From Candidatus Rifleibacteriota bacterium (GTDB lineage: Bacteria; Muiribacteriota; Ozemobacteria; Ozemobacterales; Ozemobacteraceae): DNA of 64,000 bases. The stretch covers positions 124,001-188,000 of the forward strand of contig JADFZL010000013.1 of assembly GCA_015232575.1 (NCBI GenBank), in the 5' to 3' direction. The position numbers and the translations under genes were made by a program. The notes beneath the pieces were generated by a model that had not been told where the DNA came from, did not search any database, and was given only the letters and a program-made list of their open reading frames with translations. Shown here piece after piece: positions 45,211 to 54,346 of the stretch (position 1 is the first letter of the stretch; every line of letters begins with the position of its first letter).

Positions 45211-45477
45211 TCATTCGTAAGGGTAACATACCGTAATGACTTTGGGTATTTCCGAATCTTTAACAACAACTTTTAAAGGGTCACCATTGAATCTTTCTCC
45301 AAGTATGACAAGCGTTTCTCCGTCTCTCTCGGGCCGCTTATCAATTATTCTGCCGTTTTTGATAGCGTCATAGACCTGCCTGATATAAATGTCCCTCTCC
45401 AGCATTTGATCATAAGCATGTCTTGAAAATTTGAAATCTCCTGAGTCAAGTTTACGCGCGATGCTTTTTCTTCCCAT
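45211..45477 (-). CDS. DUF4258 domain protein
   Basis: An 88-aa protein with the family pattern FKFSRHAYDQMLERDI, the NGRIIDKRPERDGETLVIL centre and PLKVVVKD then VITVCYPYE. DUF4258 proteins are RelE-like in fold; some sit in toxin-antitoxin pairs, but no antitoxin gene is adjacent here. The ATG at 45477 follows GGAG; upstream Met codons are less likely. It lies 94 bases before the SPFH gene, probably in the same operon. Confidence 0.75.
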   Translation of the reverse strand: MGRKSIARKLDSGDFKFSRHAYDQMLERDIYIRQVYDAIKNGRIIDKRPERDGETLVILGERFNGDPLKVVVKDSEIPKVITVCYPYE

Positions 45478-45598
45478 GCTAACATCTCCAACTCGGAATA
45501 TATTCATATTATGCTTCAAATTTTTATTTTTTTCAATAGACCTTCAAAACACAGCAATATTTAGTTGAACGCATCCACGTTTATTCTCTGCTAAGAAC

Positions 45599-46972
45599 TC
45601 AAAATGTTTTTAATGCCCCATTTTTACATGGGTTTCTCTTGATCCATGCAAAATCTGGAGGAGAAATTAGAGTTCTATCACCGAGATGTACCGGGGGTCT
45701 GGAAATATAGTCGGGACTTATGGTGTAATCACCTGAAACATTCGCATTCAGCTGAGTCTGCATTAAATTGCATACACGATTGCTGGTTCTCAGAATCTGG
45801 CACATAGTAATAACACAGAGAAGAAGTATCAGCATGGTTCGCCGCAAACCCTCTGAATAAGCGATGCATGCAACCAGCAATGTAACAAAAATCATTGGAA
45901 GATACCAGATAAAGCGGTCGGTAAGAGTATCAAAAATCTGCATAATATTAAACATGCAAAACAGACCAAAAGTTCCTGAAAAAGCAAAAAGAGCAATCAG
46001 ATACAGAAAATGCATCGCAGTATTTTGAGGTCTCCAAAGCACTGAAATAGCCGAAATAACAGAAATGAGAAGAATTGTTCCAATGTGAAAACGCGTTGGT
46101 CCCAGGCGATAACACAAATCGCTTATAAACTGAATCAGATACTCTAATGGACTGTATTTCCCTCCCTGGCTAAATTCATGAGAGCCCGTCGCACCCATAA
46201 AATATCTGAAAAAGAACCATATTGAAAGTGGAATAAAGAACGACATAAGCGATAAAAATAATTGATGAGAATAACATGATTTTTTATGTTGCAGGTAAAC
46301 TACAAATGCCAGCCCTGGAAGAAAAGCAATACAAGAATTGCGTGTAAGCATCATAAGTGCCATTATAAACCAAACTGCCACAAGTTCCGGCAAGCATTGA
46401 TTTATCGACTTTTCATTGATTTGAACACGTCTGAGTTGTATGAAAAATAGTCCCAGAATCGGGAGAAACAACGTTTCGGAAAGAAGAAAGGTAAAATAAT
46501 ATCCGACAAAAGCAGACAGATATAATGAACCAACCCATCTGGAAAATTGAATTTCCTTTATTCCACGCGTCAGACAAATCAAAAGAAAAGACCAGCAGAA
46601 AGCCGTAATTGCTGACAGCAGGGAAAGAGAATACATCAGGGAATATCCGCTTACACCGGTTATTCCCTGAATAACACTCAGATACAAAGAAAAAAGCGGA
46701 GGAAAGGAGAGTATTGCCTGCCCTCCAAAATACTTATACCCATGACCCGACAGAATTGAGACTGACCCTTCCCAGTATCCCCAACCGTCTGGTGTAAGTT
46801 TTATGCCCTGCGAAAGGATGAGCCAGGATAAAAAAGCAGCCAGTAGTGCACAAAATATCGGCAACAGCATTTCCTGAAGAAGAGAATTTCTTTCCGAATT
46901 TGAATCAATAAGATTACTCATAAAAGTTGTAACAGAATTCTGCTTTTTTTCAATTTCGAAACACTCGTTCAA
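45599..46972 (-). CDS. Multi-pass membrane protein, GT-C glycosyltransferase-like
   Basis: A 457-aa protein with about ten membrane segments. The first extracytoplasmic loop holds TPDGWGYWEGSVSILSGHGY, with the acidic residue and aromatic pattern seen in GT-C/PMT-type enzymes that use lipid-linked sugars. The C-terminal soluble tail ends SPPDFAWIKRNPC. The sugar and acceptor are unknown, and no other glycan genes are adjacent. The start is uncertain between a TTG at 46972 and the ATG at 46921. Confidence 0.65.
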   Translation of the reverse strand: MNECFEIEKKQNSVTTFMSNLIDSNSERNSLLQEMLLPIFCALLAAFLSWLILSQGIKLTPDGWGYWEGSVSILSGHGYKYFGGQAILSFPPLFSLYLSVIQGITGVSGYSLMYSLSLLSAITAFCWSFLLICLTRGIKEIQFSRWVGSLYLSAFVGYYFTFLLSETLFLPILGLFFIQLRRVQINEKSINQCLPELVAVWFIMALMMLTRNSCIAFLPGLAFVVYLQHKKSCYSHQLFLSLMSFFIPLSIWFFFRYFMGATGSHEFSQGGKYSPLEYLIQFISDLCYRLGPTRFHIGTILLISVISAISVLWRPQNTAMHFLYLIALFAFSGTFGLFCMFNIMQIFDTLTDRFIWYLPMIFVTLLVACIAYSEGLRRTMLILLLCVITMCQILRTSNRVCNLMQTQLNANVSGDYTISPDYISRPPVHLGDRTLISPPDFAWIKRNPCKNGALKTF

Positions 46973-47017
46973 TTTTGTGGTTTTTCACCAAAAAGAAAAT
47001 GCACCATATGGACGACA

Positions 47018-47046
47018 ATTGTATTGAATATATCGCAAAATGGCAA
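47018..47046 (-). promoter_or_regulatory. Sigma-70-type promoter for the GT-C-like gene
   Basis: TTGCCA, 17 bases, TACAAT on the minus strand; predicted start near 47011, about 39 bases before the TTG start codon. Confidence 0.6.
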
Positions 47047-47372
47047 GAGAAAATCCATATCTTGTCTCAGGAATTACCTGTTTAGCGTTTAATGCTTTTT
47101 CCAAGGGAAATCTTAAACTTTTATTTCTGCTTTTAGGGGTTTAAAAAAAATAGGATCTCAAAACTATTGTACCTTAAAAGGGTTTGTGCTTTAATAGAGG
47201 AATGAATATTGATAGTCCACTTTCACTTGAAAATCTTATTAGCGGCGCAAAGGATTTTTTCAAAAAAATTTAGATTTTGCAGAATCGGAGAATTTCTTTT
47301 AAAAAGAAAAGACGAGTGAAGGGGAAGTGTTGTTTTTTTCAATGGGTAATTGCTGAGTTTATATCAATATTC
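47047..47372. other. Intergenic region with a possible gene remnant
   Basis: An A/T-rich gap. It contains a 23-codon open frame at 47202-47273 with an AGAGG ribosome-like site. It starts MNIDSPLSLENLISGAKDFF and stops abruptly; it looks like the first codons of a lost gene. Nothing else was recognised. Confidence 0.35.
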
Positions 47373-47402
47373 TTGATTCTCATAGACGATCTGGCGTAAA
47401 AT
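47373..47402 (+). promoter_or_regulatory. Possible sigma-70-type promoter for the zinc-ribbon gene
   Basis: TTGATT, 18 bases, TAAAAT, ending 65 bases before the ATG at 47467. Confidence 0.42.
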
Positions 47403-47466
47403 GATGCCGATAAAAACACGTCTATTTGAGAACCAGTGCAAATACTTTAATTGAGGAAAATTATTG

Positions 47467-48360
47467 ATGAAAGCTCAACATGAAATTAACACGATAAAAT
47501 CATTTGCTTTGTACATTTCACAAAAAATAGTATTTTTCTGTATGAGATATTCAGAAAGAACCCTTCAGCAAAGACTTTTTCCATTTATTCTCTGCCTGAT
47601 ATTTTTGTTGGCATGTTCTGCTTCTTCTGCTAAAATCTGCGTCCACTGCACCCAGCAGATTCCTGATCGGGCAAAATTCTGTGAGTCCTGTGGAAAAATG
47701 CAGTCTTCAGATGCTCAAAAACAAATTTATCAACCTTCGAAATCTATTTTTACTTTATTCGCAGTTGTAGATGACTTTGAAAAAGTAGTTTCAAAAGGCG
47801 TTTACACTAACATCATCGGAGGATTTCCAGAATTCAAATCAGTCTGTTCGGAAAAAATCAGACAGTTCTCGCAGATTGAAAAAAGCTTGCCAGAAGAGCT
47901 TCAAATCATCGGTAAAATGTATATAAATAAAGCAAAAGCTTTCAACTCGACAGTAATTGCCCTCAAAACTCTCCGCCTGGATTCAACATACAGTGCCGCT
48001 CTGATACGCTATTACAGTTTCCTTGTCGATCAGTATAATCAAGCTATTCAGATGCTCAGAAATGCAAAGTCTTTTTCTGGCGAAAACTTAAAACAACTGA
48101 AAATAATGGTAAAAAATATCGAAGGAAAAGCCCAAAAATACACAGTTACCGGAAAATTTCTGAAAATCGGCAAATCAAAGATCAAAAACGGCACACCCTT
48201 CGTCGTTCTCAAAATGAACAAAGGGAAAGCCCAAATACTTATTCTAGCCGAAGAAGGTGAAGATGAACCAGTTTCAGGCTGGGAAAGCCTTAAATCGTTA
48301 CGGGAACGAACCACCTGGAATACCCAAAGCGAATCATATTACAGCGACTCCGCTGATTAG
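47467..48360 (+). CDS. Exported zinc-ribbon protein of unknown function
   Basis: A 297-aa protein. A hydrophobic export segment lies at about residues 37-56 (FPFILCLIFLLACSASSA). A zinc ribbon follows at once: CVHCTQQIPDRAKFCESCGK, two CXXC pairs 11 residues apart. The rest is helical, with a short beta-rich end (PFVVLKMNKGKAQILILAEE). The ATG 47467 follows GAGGA; an inner Met at about residue 25 would give a more usual signal peptide. LLAC could be a lipobox. No family is recognised beyond the zinc ribbon. Confidence 0.62.
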   Translation: MKAQHEINTIKSFALYISQKIVFFCMRYSERTLQQRLFPFILCLIFLLACSASSAKICVHCTQQIPDRAKFCESCGKMQSSDAQKQIYQPSKSIFTLFAVVDDFEKVVSKGVYTNIIGGFPEFKSVCSEKIRQFSQIEKSLPEELQIIGKMYINKAKAFNSTVIALKTLRLDSTYSAALIRYYSFLVDQYNQAIQMLRNAKSFSGENLKQLKIMVKNIEGKAQKYTVTGKFLKIGKSKIKNGTPFVVLKMNKGKAQILILAEEGEDEPVSGWESLKSLRERTTWNTQSESYYSDSAD

Positions 48361-48384
48361 GGTGCTGTCATTTCGAACACATTG

Positions 48385-50610
48385 CTAATGTGGCAATGGG
48401 AGCTTGATTGTGAAGTTGGTTCCGGTGCCTTCTGCTGAGTCGATTTTTATTGTACCATTATGCAGATCTATTATTCTTTTTGTAATAGAAAGGCCCAGCC
48501 CTGTGCCGTGTGGCTTGGTGGTAAAAAATGGGTCAAAAAGTCTGTCACGAAGGTCTTTGGGAATGCCTGTTCCATGATCCTGGAAAGAAATTTCGACGCT
48601 GTCTGAATGTTTGAGAACCGCTATTTCCAATGTTCCTCCGTTGGGCATTGCCTGAATTGCATTGATCGCTACATTAAGAAAAGCCTGTTTTATTTTCTCC
48701 GGATCAACGTTCAGAGCAATCGCTTCAGCGGGTTGCCATTTTTCAGAAATGGTTACTTTCTGCCTTGAAGCTTCGTGCCTTATCAGAAGCAGGAAATCTT
48801 TGAGCGTTTCAATCAAATCTACACGACGGGTTTTTGTGCGCTCAGGCCTTGATATATTAAGAAGCTGCTCAACAAAATTATTCAATCTTCGAACTTCACC
48901 AAGAATGACTTTAATATGTTTTTCATGTTCTTCTGATGCTTCCTCGCCGATTACCTCGACAAGGCTCGAAATAGAAACCAGCGGATTCCTGATTTCATGA
49001 GCAATTGAAGCAGCAAGACGTCCGAGTGAAACCCATTTTTCAACATCAACAAGATGACGTTCCATCTTTCTGACAGATGTAAGATCATCAAAAATAAGAA
49101 CACTTCCAATTATCATATCATCTGCTTTGAGTGGCGTAATGCGGATTTGTACAACTCGCGGCTCGGTACCTGAAAGATTAAGAGGAAATTCACCACGTAC
49201 AATTGATGACGCATCGACTTCTTCCAGTTCAATCTGTTTCTCTGAAATGAATTGAAGAACATTTTTTGAAAATTCACGATCAGAAATATCTAAAAAGGCT
49301 TCAGAAAGTGGCTGCCGAAAAGCATCAAGTTCATCAAGTCCGATGATTTTTCTAAATGCATAATTAACCGTAACAAGCCTGTTGTCTTTGTCAACCGTTC
49401 CAACACCCGTGTCAACACTGTTAAGAATGTTTCTGATGTAGTCTTTCATTTCAACAACATGTTGGTACAACCTGGCATTTTCAATCAGAGAACCGCCGAG
49501 TGGAGCAATTGTGTCAAGAAATCTTCTCACTCCTTCTGAATAACCCTGGTTACCGGTTTTGGCCAGAAAAAGAACACCCTGAACCTTTCTTCCGGACAAA
49601 AGAGGCATCATAAGAATTACAGTTCCAGAGACAGAGACTTCTATTGTTTTTGCATTCTTCTTGCATTCTTCAAGTGTTTTTTGAAAATCAAAATTGCTGA
49701 TTTCCGGAATACTCTGGTCATCCGGATGTTTGCTTTCATCATTCAGGATAATTCGACCTATTGATGAAAAAGACAGCGTTTGCGCCTTTTCAAGGAATGT
49801 ATTCAGAATTGCAGCAAGATTGAGGGAAAATCCCATTGCTTTTGTCAGTTCAAATATTTCCCATAATTCCTGAATTTTTTCGTCCAGAGTTCGATTTCTT
49901 TCGCGTCCCTCTCTAATTTTTTCCTGCAGAGAGGAAACCATGAGATTGAACATTTCACCCATTTCACTGAGTTCATCTTCGCCTGAAATTTCAACTCTTT
50001 TTGAGAAGTCTCCCTCGCGAATAGACTGAATTACATCCATTATTAGTCCAATCGGCCGGAAAATATTCTGAGAGACAAGATAAGTTGCAAAAACACCAAG
50101 CAAAAGAACAACCAGTGAAAAAATTGAAGTCTGTTGAAAAAGACTCCAGGCTATTCTGCTGTGACTCAGCGGAATACCGATTCCAATTGATCCAATAACA
50201 GAATTACCACTTTTCACAGGAAAAAATACTTCGCGTACGGTTTCATCGGGCATTCCTGAAACATGAATGGTTTCATCCGGAGCGATTTTTGCCGGAAAAC
50301 CTTCAAGGGGAAATCGCGATTCATCTCCCCATACCCGCCACCAATGGTCATCGTAGATGGTAATCTTCAGTTCAGTATCTGCAGTTTTCCTCAATTGCGT
50401 AAATTTTTCAAGCAAACTGTCAGAACCGTTCTCCAGCTTCATTTTTGCAGCTTCCGAAAGAATATTGCCCCAGAGAACTGAATCAGCAAGAAATTGTCTT
50501 GAAAAATAAGAATTGATTTTGAAAATAGAATTAAACGCAATGAAAGAATTACTCAGAACAAGAATTGAGATAATGAAGAAGAATAATCGCCCTTTAAGCG
50601 TCTGAGGCAT
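48385..50610 (-). CDS. Membrane sensor histidine kinase (HAMP-GAF-PAS)
   Basis: A 741-aa protein. Two membrane segments (about residues 9-29 and 163-185) flank a periplasmic sensor domain. HAMP (about 186-240), a GAF-like domain (about 250-390) and PAS (about 395-510) lead to HisKA with ASIAHEIRNPLVSISSL (His near 530). The HATPase has NVAINAIQAMPNGG, DHGTGIP and GTGLGLSITKRI. It should phosphorylate a response regulator, but none is encoded within its operon; the NtrC-type regulator at 8.4-9.9 kb is only a candidate. It is the last gene of the pilin-like operon. Confidence 0.93.
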   Translation of the reverse strand: MPQTLKGRLFFFIISILVLSNSFIAFNSIFKINSYFSRQFLADSVLWGNILSEAAKMKLENGSDSLLEKFTQLRKTADTELKITIYDDHWWRVWGDESRFPLEGFPAKIAPDETIHVSGMPDETVREVFFPVKSGNSVIGSIGIGIPLSHSRIAWSLFQQTSIFSLVVLLLGVFATYLVSQNIFRPIGLIMDVIQSIREGDFSKRVEISGEDELSEMGEMFNLMVSSLQEKIREGRERNRTLDEKIQELWEIFELTKAMGFSLNLAAILNTFLEKAQTLSFSSIGRIILNDESKHPDDQSIPEISNFDFQKTLEECKKNAKTIEVSVSGTVILMMPLLSGRKVQGVLFLAKTGNQGYSEGVRRFLDTIAPLGGSLIENARLYQHVVEMKDYIRNILNSVDTGVGTVDKDNRLVTVNYAFRKIIGLDELDAFRQPLSEAFLDISDREFSKNVLQFISEKQIELEEVDASSIVRGEFPLNLSGTEPRVVQIRITPLKADDMIIGSVLIFDDLTSVRKMERHLVDVEKWVSLGRLAASIAHEIRNPLVSISSLVEVIGEEASEEHEKHIKVILGEVRRLNNFVEQLLNISRPERTKTRRVDLIETLKDFLLLIRHEASRQKVTISEKWQPAEAIALNVDPEKIKQAFLNVAINAIQAMPNGGTLEIAVLKHSDSVEISFQDHGTGIPKDLRDRLFDPFFTTKPHGTGLGLSITKRIIDLHNGTIKIDSAEGTGTNFTIKLPLPH

Positions 50611-50616
50611 CTAATT

Positions 50617-51630
50617 TCAACTGTAGATGGCAAATGAAACCTTACAACCATTGCCCGGAGAAGAAATTATTGAAAAATCTCCGCCGGCAAGACGGATTCT
50701 TTCTTCCATGCTGAGAAGTCCCATTTTTTTCATCGTTGCATAGTTTTTTCTGATCGTTTCAACATCAAAGCCTGCACCATCATCTTCAACAGAGCATTTA
50801 ATGGCCATCGCCGAAGGGTCAAAAACAATAAAAACTCTTATGGATTTCCCTTCTGAATGCCTTGATGAATTTGACACGGCTTCCTGAATAACCCTGAATA
50901 CAGCAAGTTCTTTTTCCTGTGAAACTCTGAAAGCTTCGCCTTCACGATGCAGATTAACTGTAATTCCTGTGCGCGAATTAAACCCGCTTATAAACTGCTC
51001 GAGAGTTGGAATAAGGCCAAGATCGTCAAGCGCCATTGGTCGCAGATCAAAAATATATCGCCTGAGTTCTTTAAGACTGCGAATTATGGATGCTTTTAAT
51101 TCGACAAGTTCTTCTTTGAGAATTTCTGGAGAGTTAATTTTTTCAAGGCAGAAATCTATGCGCATGGTAAGATTTGCAAGCAATTGTGCCGGACCATCGT
51201 GAATTTCGCGGGAGATTCGTTTTCTTTCATTTTCCTGGGCAAGTATAAGCCCGGAGGAAGATTCATCTGGATTGTCAAGCTGCATTCTGGCCGCAAAATC
51301 AGACAACTCTGAGATAACTTTAGTCAGATTCGCAACCGCACTTCGCAGAAGATCCTGTAATCTCAGCCTGAAAGTTGAAGAAGCATAGCTGGAAGTATTT
51401 CCAGCACCAATAAGAAAATCAATTCGCTCAAGGCAATCTTCCCTGATCGTTTTTGTAAATACTCCCTGATTTTCCTTGATTATCTCAGCAAGCTCATGAA
51501 GCTTTTTCAATCGTTCCTCTTCATGGAACAAGTTACAAATCCAACTTTCAATCAATTCAGAAAGTGAATTCATGCAGTTTTTAAGATCTTCCGATTTACT
51601 CATGAAAAAACCCTGATTGAAAGTTTTCAT
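50617..51630 (-). CDS. DegS/NarX-type sensor histidine kinase
   Basis: A 337-aa soluble kinase. An N-terminal helical region of about 160 residues is followed by HisKA_3 with RKRISREIHDGPAQLLANL (His near 174) and a HATPase with FRVIQEAVSNSSRHSEGK and SVEDDGAGFD. Such kinases usually pair with NarL/LuxR-type regulators, which are absent here. The ATG at 51630 overlaps the upstream TPR gene stop in ATGA and follows GAGGT. A later ATG at 51603 is a weaker choice. Confidence 0.9.
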   Translation of the reverse strand: MKTFNQGFFMSKSEDLKNCMNSLSELIESWICNLFHEEERLKKLHELAEIIKENQGVFTKTIREDCLERIDFLIGAGNTSSYASSTFRLRLQDLLRSAVANLTKVISELSDFAARMQLDNPDESSSGLILAQENERKRISREIHDGPAQLLANLTMRIDFCLEKINSPEILKEELVELKASIIRSLKELRRYIFDLRPMALDDLGLIPTLEQFISGFNSRTGITVNLHREGEAFRVSQEKELAVFRVIQEAVSNSSRHSEGKSIRVFIVFDPSAMAIKCSVEDDGAGFDVETIRKNYATMKKMGLLSMEERIRLAGGDFSIISSPGNGCKVSFAIYS

Positions 51631-54326
51631 TTCTTGACCTCTGTTCCTGTGTTTACACCAAGCAATGCAAGTTCGGACTGAACAAGATTTTTCAGTGAAT
51701 ATGAACAATTCGGGCTTGCAAGAACAGAATTCAGCTCGCTCTTTGCTTTTTCTTTGTATCCTGAGCCGATAAGACATTTAACATACTTTATTCGCAGATC
51801 AAGTCTGTGAGGTGCTTTCTTAAGTGTTTCAGACAATATTTGTACCCCTTCACGGAATTTTCCGGTACTTTCAGCGAGAGTACCAAGTCTTACCAGATGC
51901 GCCGTATCCTTGTAACCAAGACTATATGCCCTCATAGAAGCATTAAAAGCATCATCAAGCATTCCGAGTTTGGAAAAAACATTCCCTACCATTCCGTAGA
52001 CTTCCCCGTCTGGTTTATGTTTAAGGTATTCGAGTAATAATGGAAGCGATTCTTCCCACTTTCCGGAAAGATATCTGCTTCTGCCCTTTTTTAGAATCCC
52101 GGAATATCTGTCAGGCTTAACCTCTTCAACCGCCTGAGCAAAAGCAATTTCATCACTTATATCAACTTCCTCCTGTACATCAGGAGGAGCTGATTTTCCT
52201 TCGGGCAATTTGCCTGTGGAAGAAGATTTCTGTGTTTTCTGGGTATCAGCAATATCAGGCTGAGCAATTATGCTGTCTGATGCTACAACTTTTTTTTTCA
52301 CTATTTTTGCAGTCGGCTGAATGGAAACCGGTTCAAAGACTGTCGAACCTGAATTTACCGGCGCAATTTCGATTGTCTGAGTTGAAATTTTCGAAAGTTT
52401 AGATTTATCCGGAACGATTGTATTCACTTCTTCTGAATCAATAATTCCGCTAATCAGATATTCATCGTCAGGCTTCTTCTTCGTCGCAGTGACAACTTTT
52501 GCAGGATCTGATTTTTCTGCGTCATTCGTTATTTTTGGAGTTATTGCTTTTTCTGGAGCATTTGTTGTTTCTGGCGTTGTCGGCCTTTCTGGAGCTTTTG
52601 TCAGTTCTTGAGTTGGCGGTTCTGAAGTTGACATCTCTGGAGTTGTCGGCTCTGGAATTGTTGCTTCCGGAGCACTGATTGATTCAACTGAACTCGCTGG
52701 TTTTACAATTTTTGCATCCTTTGAAGCGTCTCCAAGGGCATTTACAAGCATTTTAGTTTCCATTCCCTGCGGTACAGGTGGATTTTTATCTTCATAGCCC
52801 GGAGCAGCAAACAAGACAACTCCGCCAGTTGATTTCGGTTTTTCTGAAACAATCAGAGTTTCAGGAACTTCTGATGGAAGGGTAACAACATTTTCAGAAG
52901 TAACCGGAATACTCTCGGGTAGAACCACAACTTGAGATGAAAATTGAGAAGCAATCTTAGGAGCGACCTCAGGAGCTACTTCAGGAGGCGGAACATCAAT
53001 CTGCGGAGTAACTTCCTCTGAGACTAACTTTTCACTAAGTTTGTCACGTATTTTATCAGCAAGACTTCTCGCTGTTTCGTTTGAAGGCTCTACAGACAGG
53101 CATTTTTCAAGGAATCTGAGCGCAAATTCATGTTTCCCGGTCTCATTGAGAACCTGACCGTATTCCAGATTGTACAACGGGTTAAGTGGTTCTGCCTTGA
53201 TGCATCTTTCGAGAAATACAATTGCCTCATCATTAATTCCAAGTTCCCGATATATTGATCCCAGATAATAGTTTCCCAGAATATTATTCTGGTTTAAATT
53301 GAGGAGAGTTGAAAGGGTTCTTGCGGCATCAACAAATGATTTCCGGTCAAACTGGCTCTTTGCAAGCTTTAAAAGAAGTTCTTCACTTGCGGGAAATTCT
53401 TTCAAGTAGGCTTTTAATGCATTTTCAAACTTCACTGAATCACCAAGTTTTTCTCTTGCCTGAATAAGAAGTTTCCAGGATTTCTCATCAGCATTTCCAG
53501 ATTCTATCTCGTGTTCAAGAAATTCAGCACAGGAAGCCGTGTTGCCACTTTTCAACATCATTGATGCAGAAATAACAGTTTCGTCTTTGAATGTTGGAGG
53601 AGCAAGAAATTGTTTTGAATATGAGAGAGTGTTTTTAATGGCATCTTTTTTAAGGAGATAAGGCGCTGTGAGGTAGGAAATTAATCCGATTATTACCAGA
53701 AAGAAAGCCCATTTAAGGAACCAGGTTGTCTTTGTCAGATGTTTCATGGTACGTCGCAGAAAGTTTTTCTTACTTTTTTCACTTGAATGATCATTGATAT
53801 TGATAGTTTTATGCTCATGAATAATTTCAATTTCAGGTTCTACATCAGCTTCTAGGTTAGCTTCTGTTTCAACTCCAATGCCTTTCATTTCGTTGGGAAG
53901 ACCCTGAAAGACTGGCGGCAGAAACCACTTTCCCTTATCTTCTGTGGGCCCTGCGATGAGAACTCTTTCGATTTCGAACCATTCACGAAAACCAGCAAAC
54001 AGAGCAAGATAATATGCTTCCTTGATGTTGTATATCCAGAGAAGTATGAATATAAAGCTGGAAACATAAAAAATTCCTACAAGTGCAAGTGGATGAAACA
54101 ACTCAGAAAAGAATTCGAAAACAACCCCTTTGGAATAAAAGCTGTACCCGCCTGACAAGCCGGAAAGATAAATAAAAATCATTATTATTCCGCGATCAAT
54201 GTAGCCCGCATAAACCTGTCCCATACCCATTACAAAAAAAGACATCAGCCCGGCCAGCCCGGGATTCCGGTATGATTTACGAAGTCTGTCTTCTCTTATT
54301 CTCTGTAACCAGTCAGGCAATTTCAT
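51627..54326 (-). CDS. Large membrane protein with TPR repeats and Pro/Thr/Glu-rich linker
   Basis: An 899-aa protein. Membrane segments lie near residues 24-48, 72-98 and 200-222. Between the second and third is a charged cytoplasmic-type loop. TPR units follow (about 245-430), then a 300-residue low-complexity region rich in Pro, Thr, Glu and Lys with PEKAxTPExT-like repeats (about 435-735), and a second TPR block (about 745-890). The first segment recalls TM2-type proteins (GMGQVYAGYIDRGI). I infer an envelope scaffold. It is coupled to the DegS-type kinase by an ATGA overlap. Confidence 0.75.
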   Translation of the reverse strand: MKLPDWLQRIREDRLRKSYRNPGLAGLMSFFVMGMGQVYAGYIDRGIIMIFIYLSGLSGGYSFYSKGVVFEFFSELFHPLALVGIFYVSSFIFILLWIYNIKEAYYLALFAGFREWFEIERVLIAGPTEDKGKWFLPPVFQGLPNEMKGIGVETEANLEADVEPEIEIIHEHKTININDHSSEKSKKNFLRRTMKHLTKTTWFLKWAFFLVIIGLISYLTAPYLLKKDAIKNTLSYSKQFLAPPTFKDETVISASMMLKSGNTASCAEFLEHEIESGNADEKSWKLLIQAREKLGDSVKFENALKAYLKEFPASEELLLKLAKSQFDRKSFVDAARTLSTLLNLNQNNILGNYYLGSIYRELGINDEAIVFLERCIKAEPLNPLYNLEYGQVLNETGKHEFALRFLEKCLSVEPSNETARSLADKIRDKLSEKLVSEEVTPQIDVPPPEVAPEVAPKIASQFSSQVVVLPESIPVTSENVVTLPSEVPETLIVSEKPKSTGGVVLFAAPGYEDKNPPVPQGMETKMLVNALGDASKDAKIVKPASSVESISAPEATIPEPTTPEMSTSEPPTQELTKAPERPTTPETTNAPEKAITPKITNDAEKSDPAKVVTATKKKPDDEYLISGIIDSEEVNTIVPDKSKLSKISTQTIEIAPVNSGSTVFEPVSIQPTAKIVKKKVVASDSIIAQPDIADTQKTQKSSSTGKLPEGKSAPPDVQEEVDISDEIAFAQAVEEVKPDRYSGILKKGRSRYLSGKWEESLPLLLEYLKHKPDGEVYGMVGNVFSKLGMLDDAFNASMRAYSLGYKDTAHLVRLGTLAESTGKFREGVQILSETLKKAPHRLDLRIKYVKCLIGSGYKEKAKSELNSVLASPNCSYSLKNLVQSELALLGVNTGTEVKK

Positions 54327-54346
54327 CAGGATTATCTCTTAATGTT

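Noticed and set aside
45211..45477. Toxin-antitoxin module
   Set aside because: The DUF4258 protein has a RelE-like fold family, but no antitoxin-sized gene is next to it; its neighbours are SPFH and GT-C-like genes.
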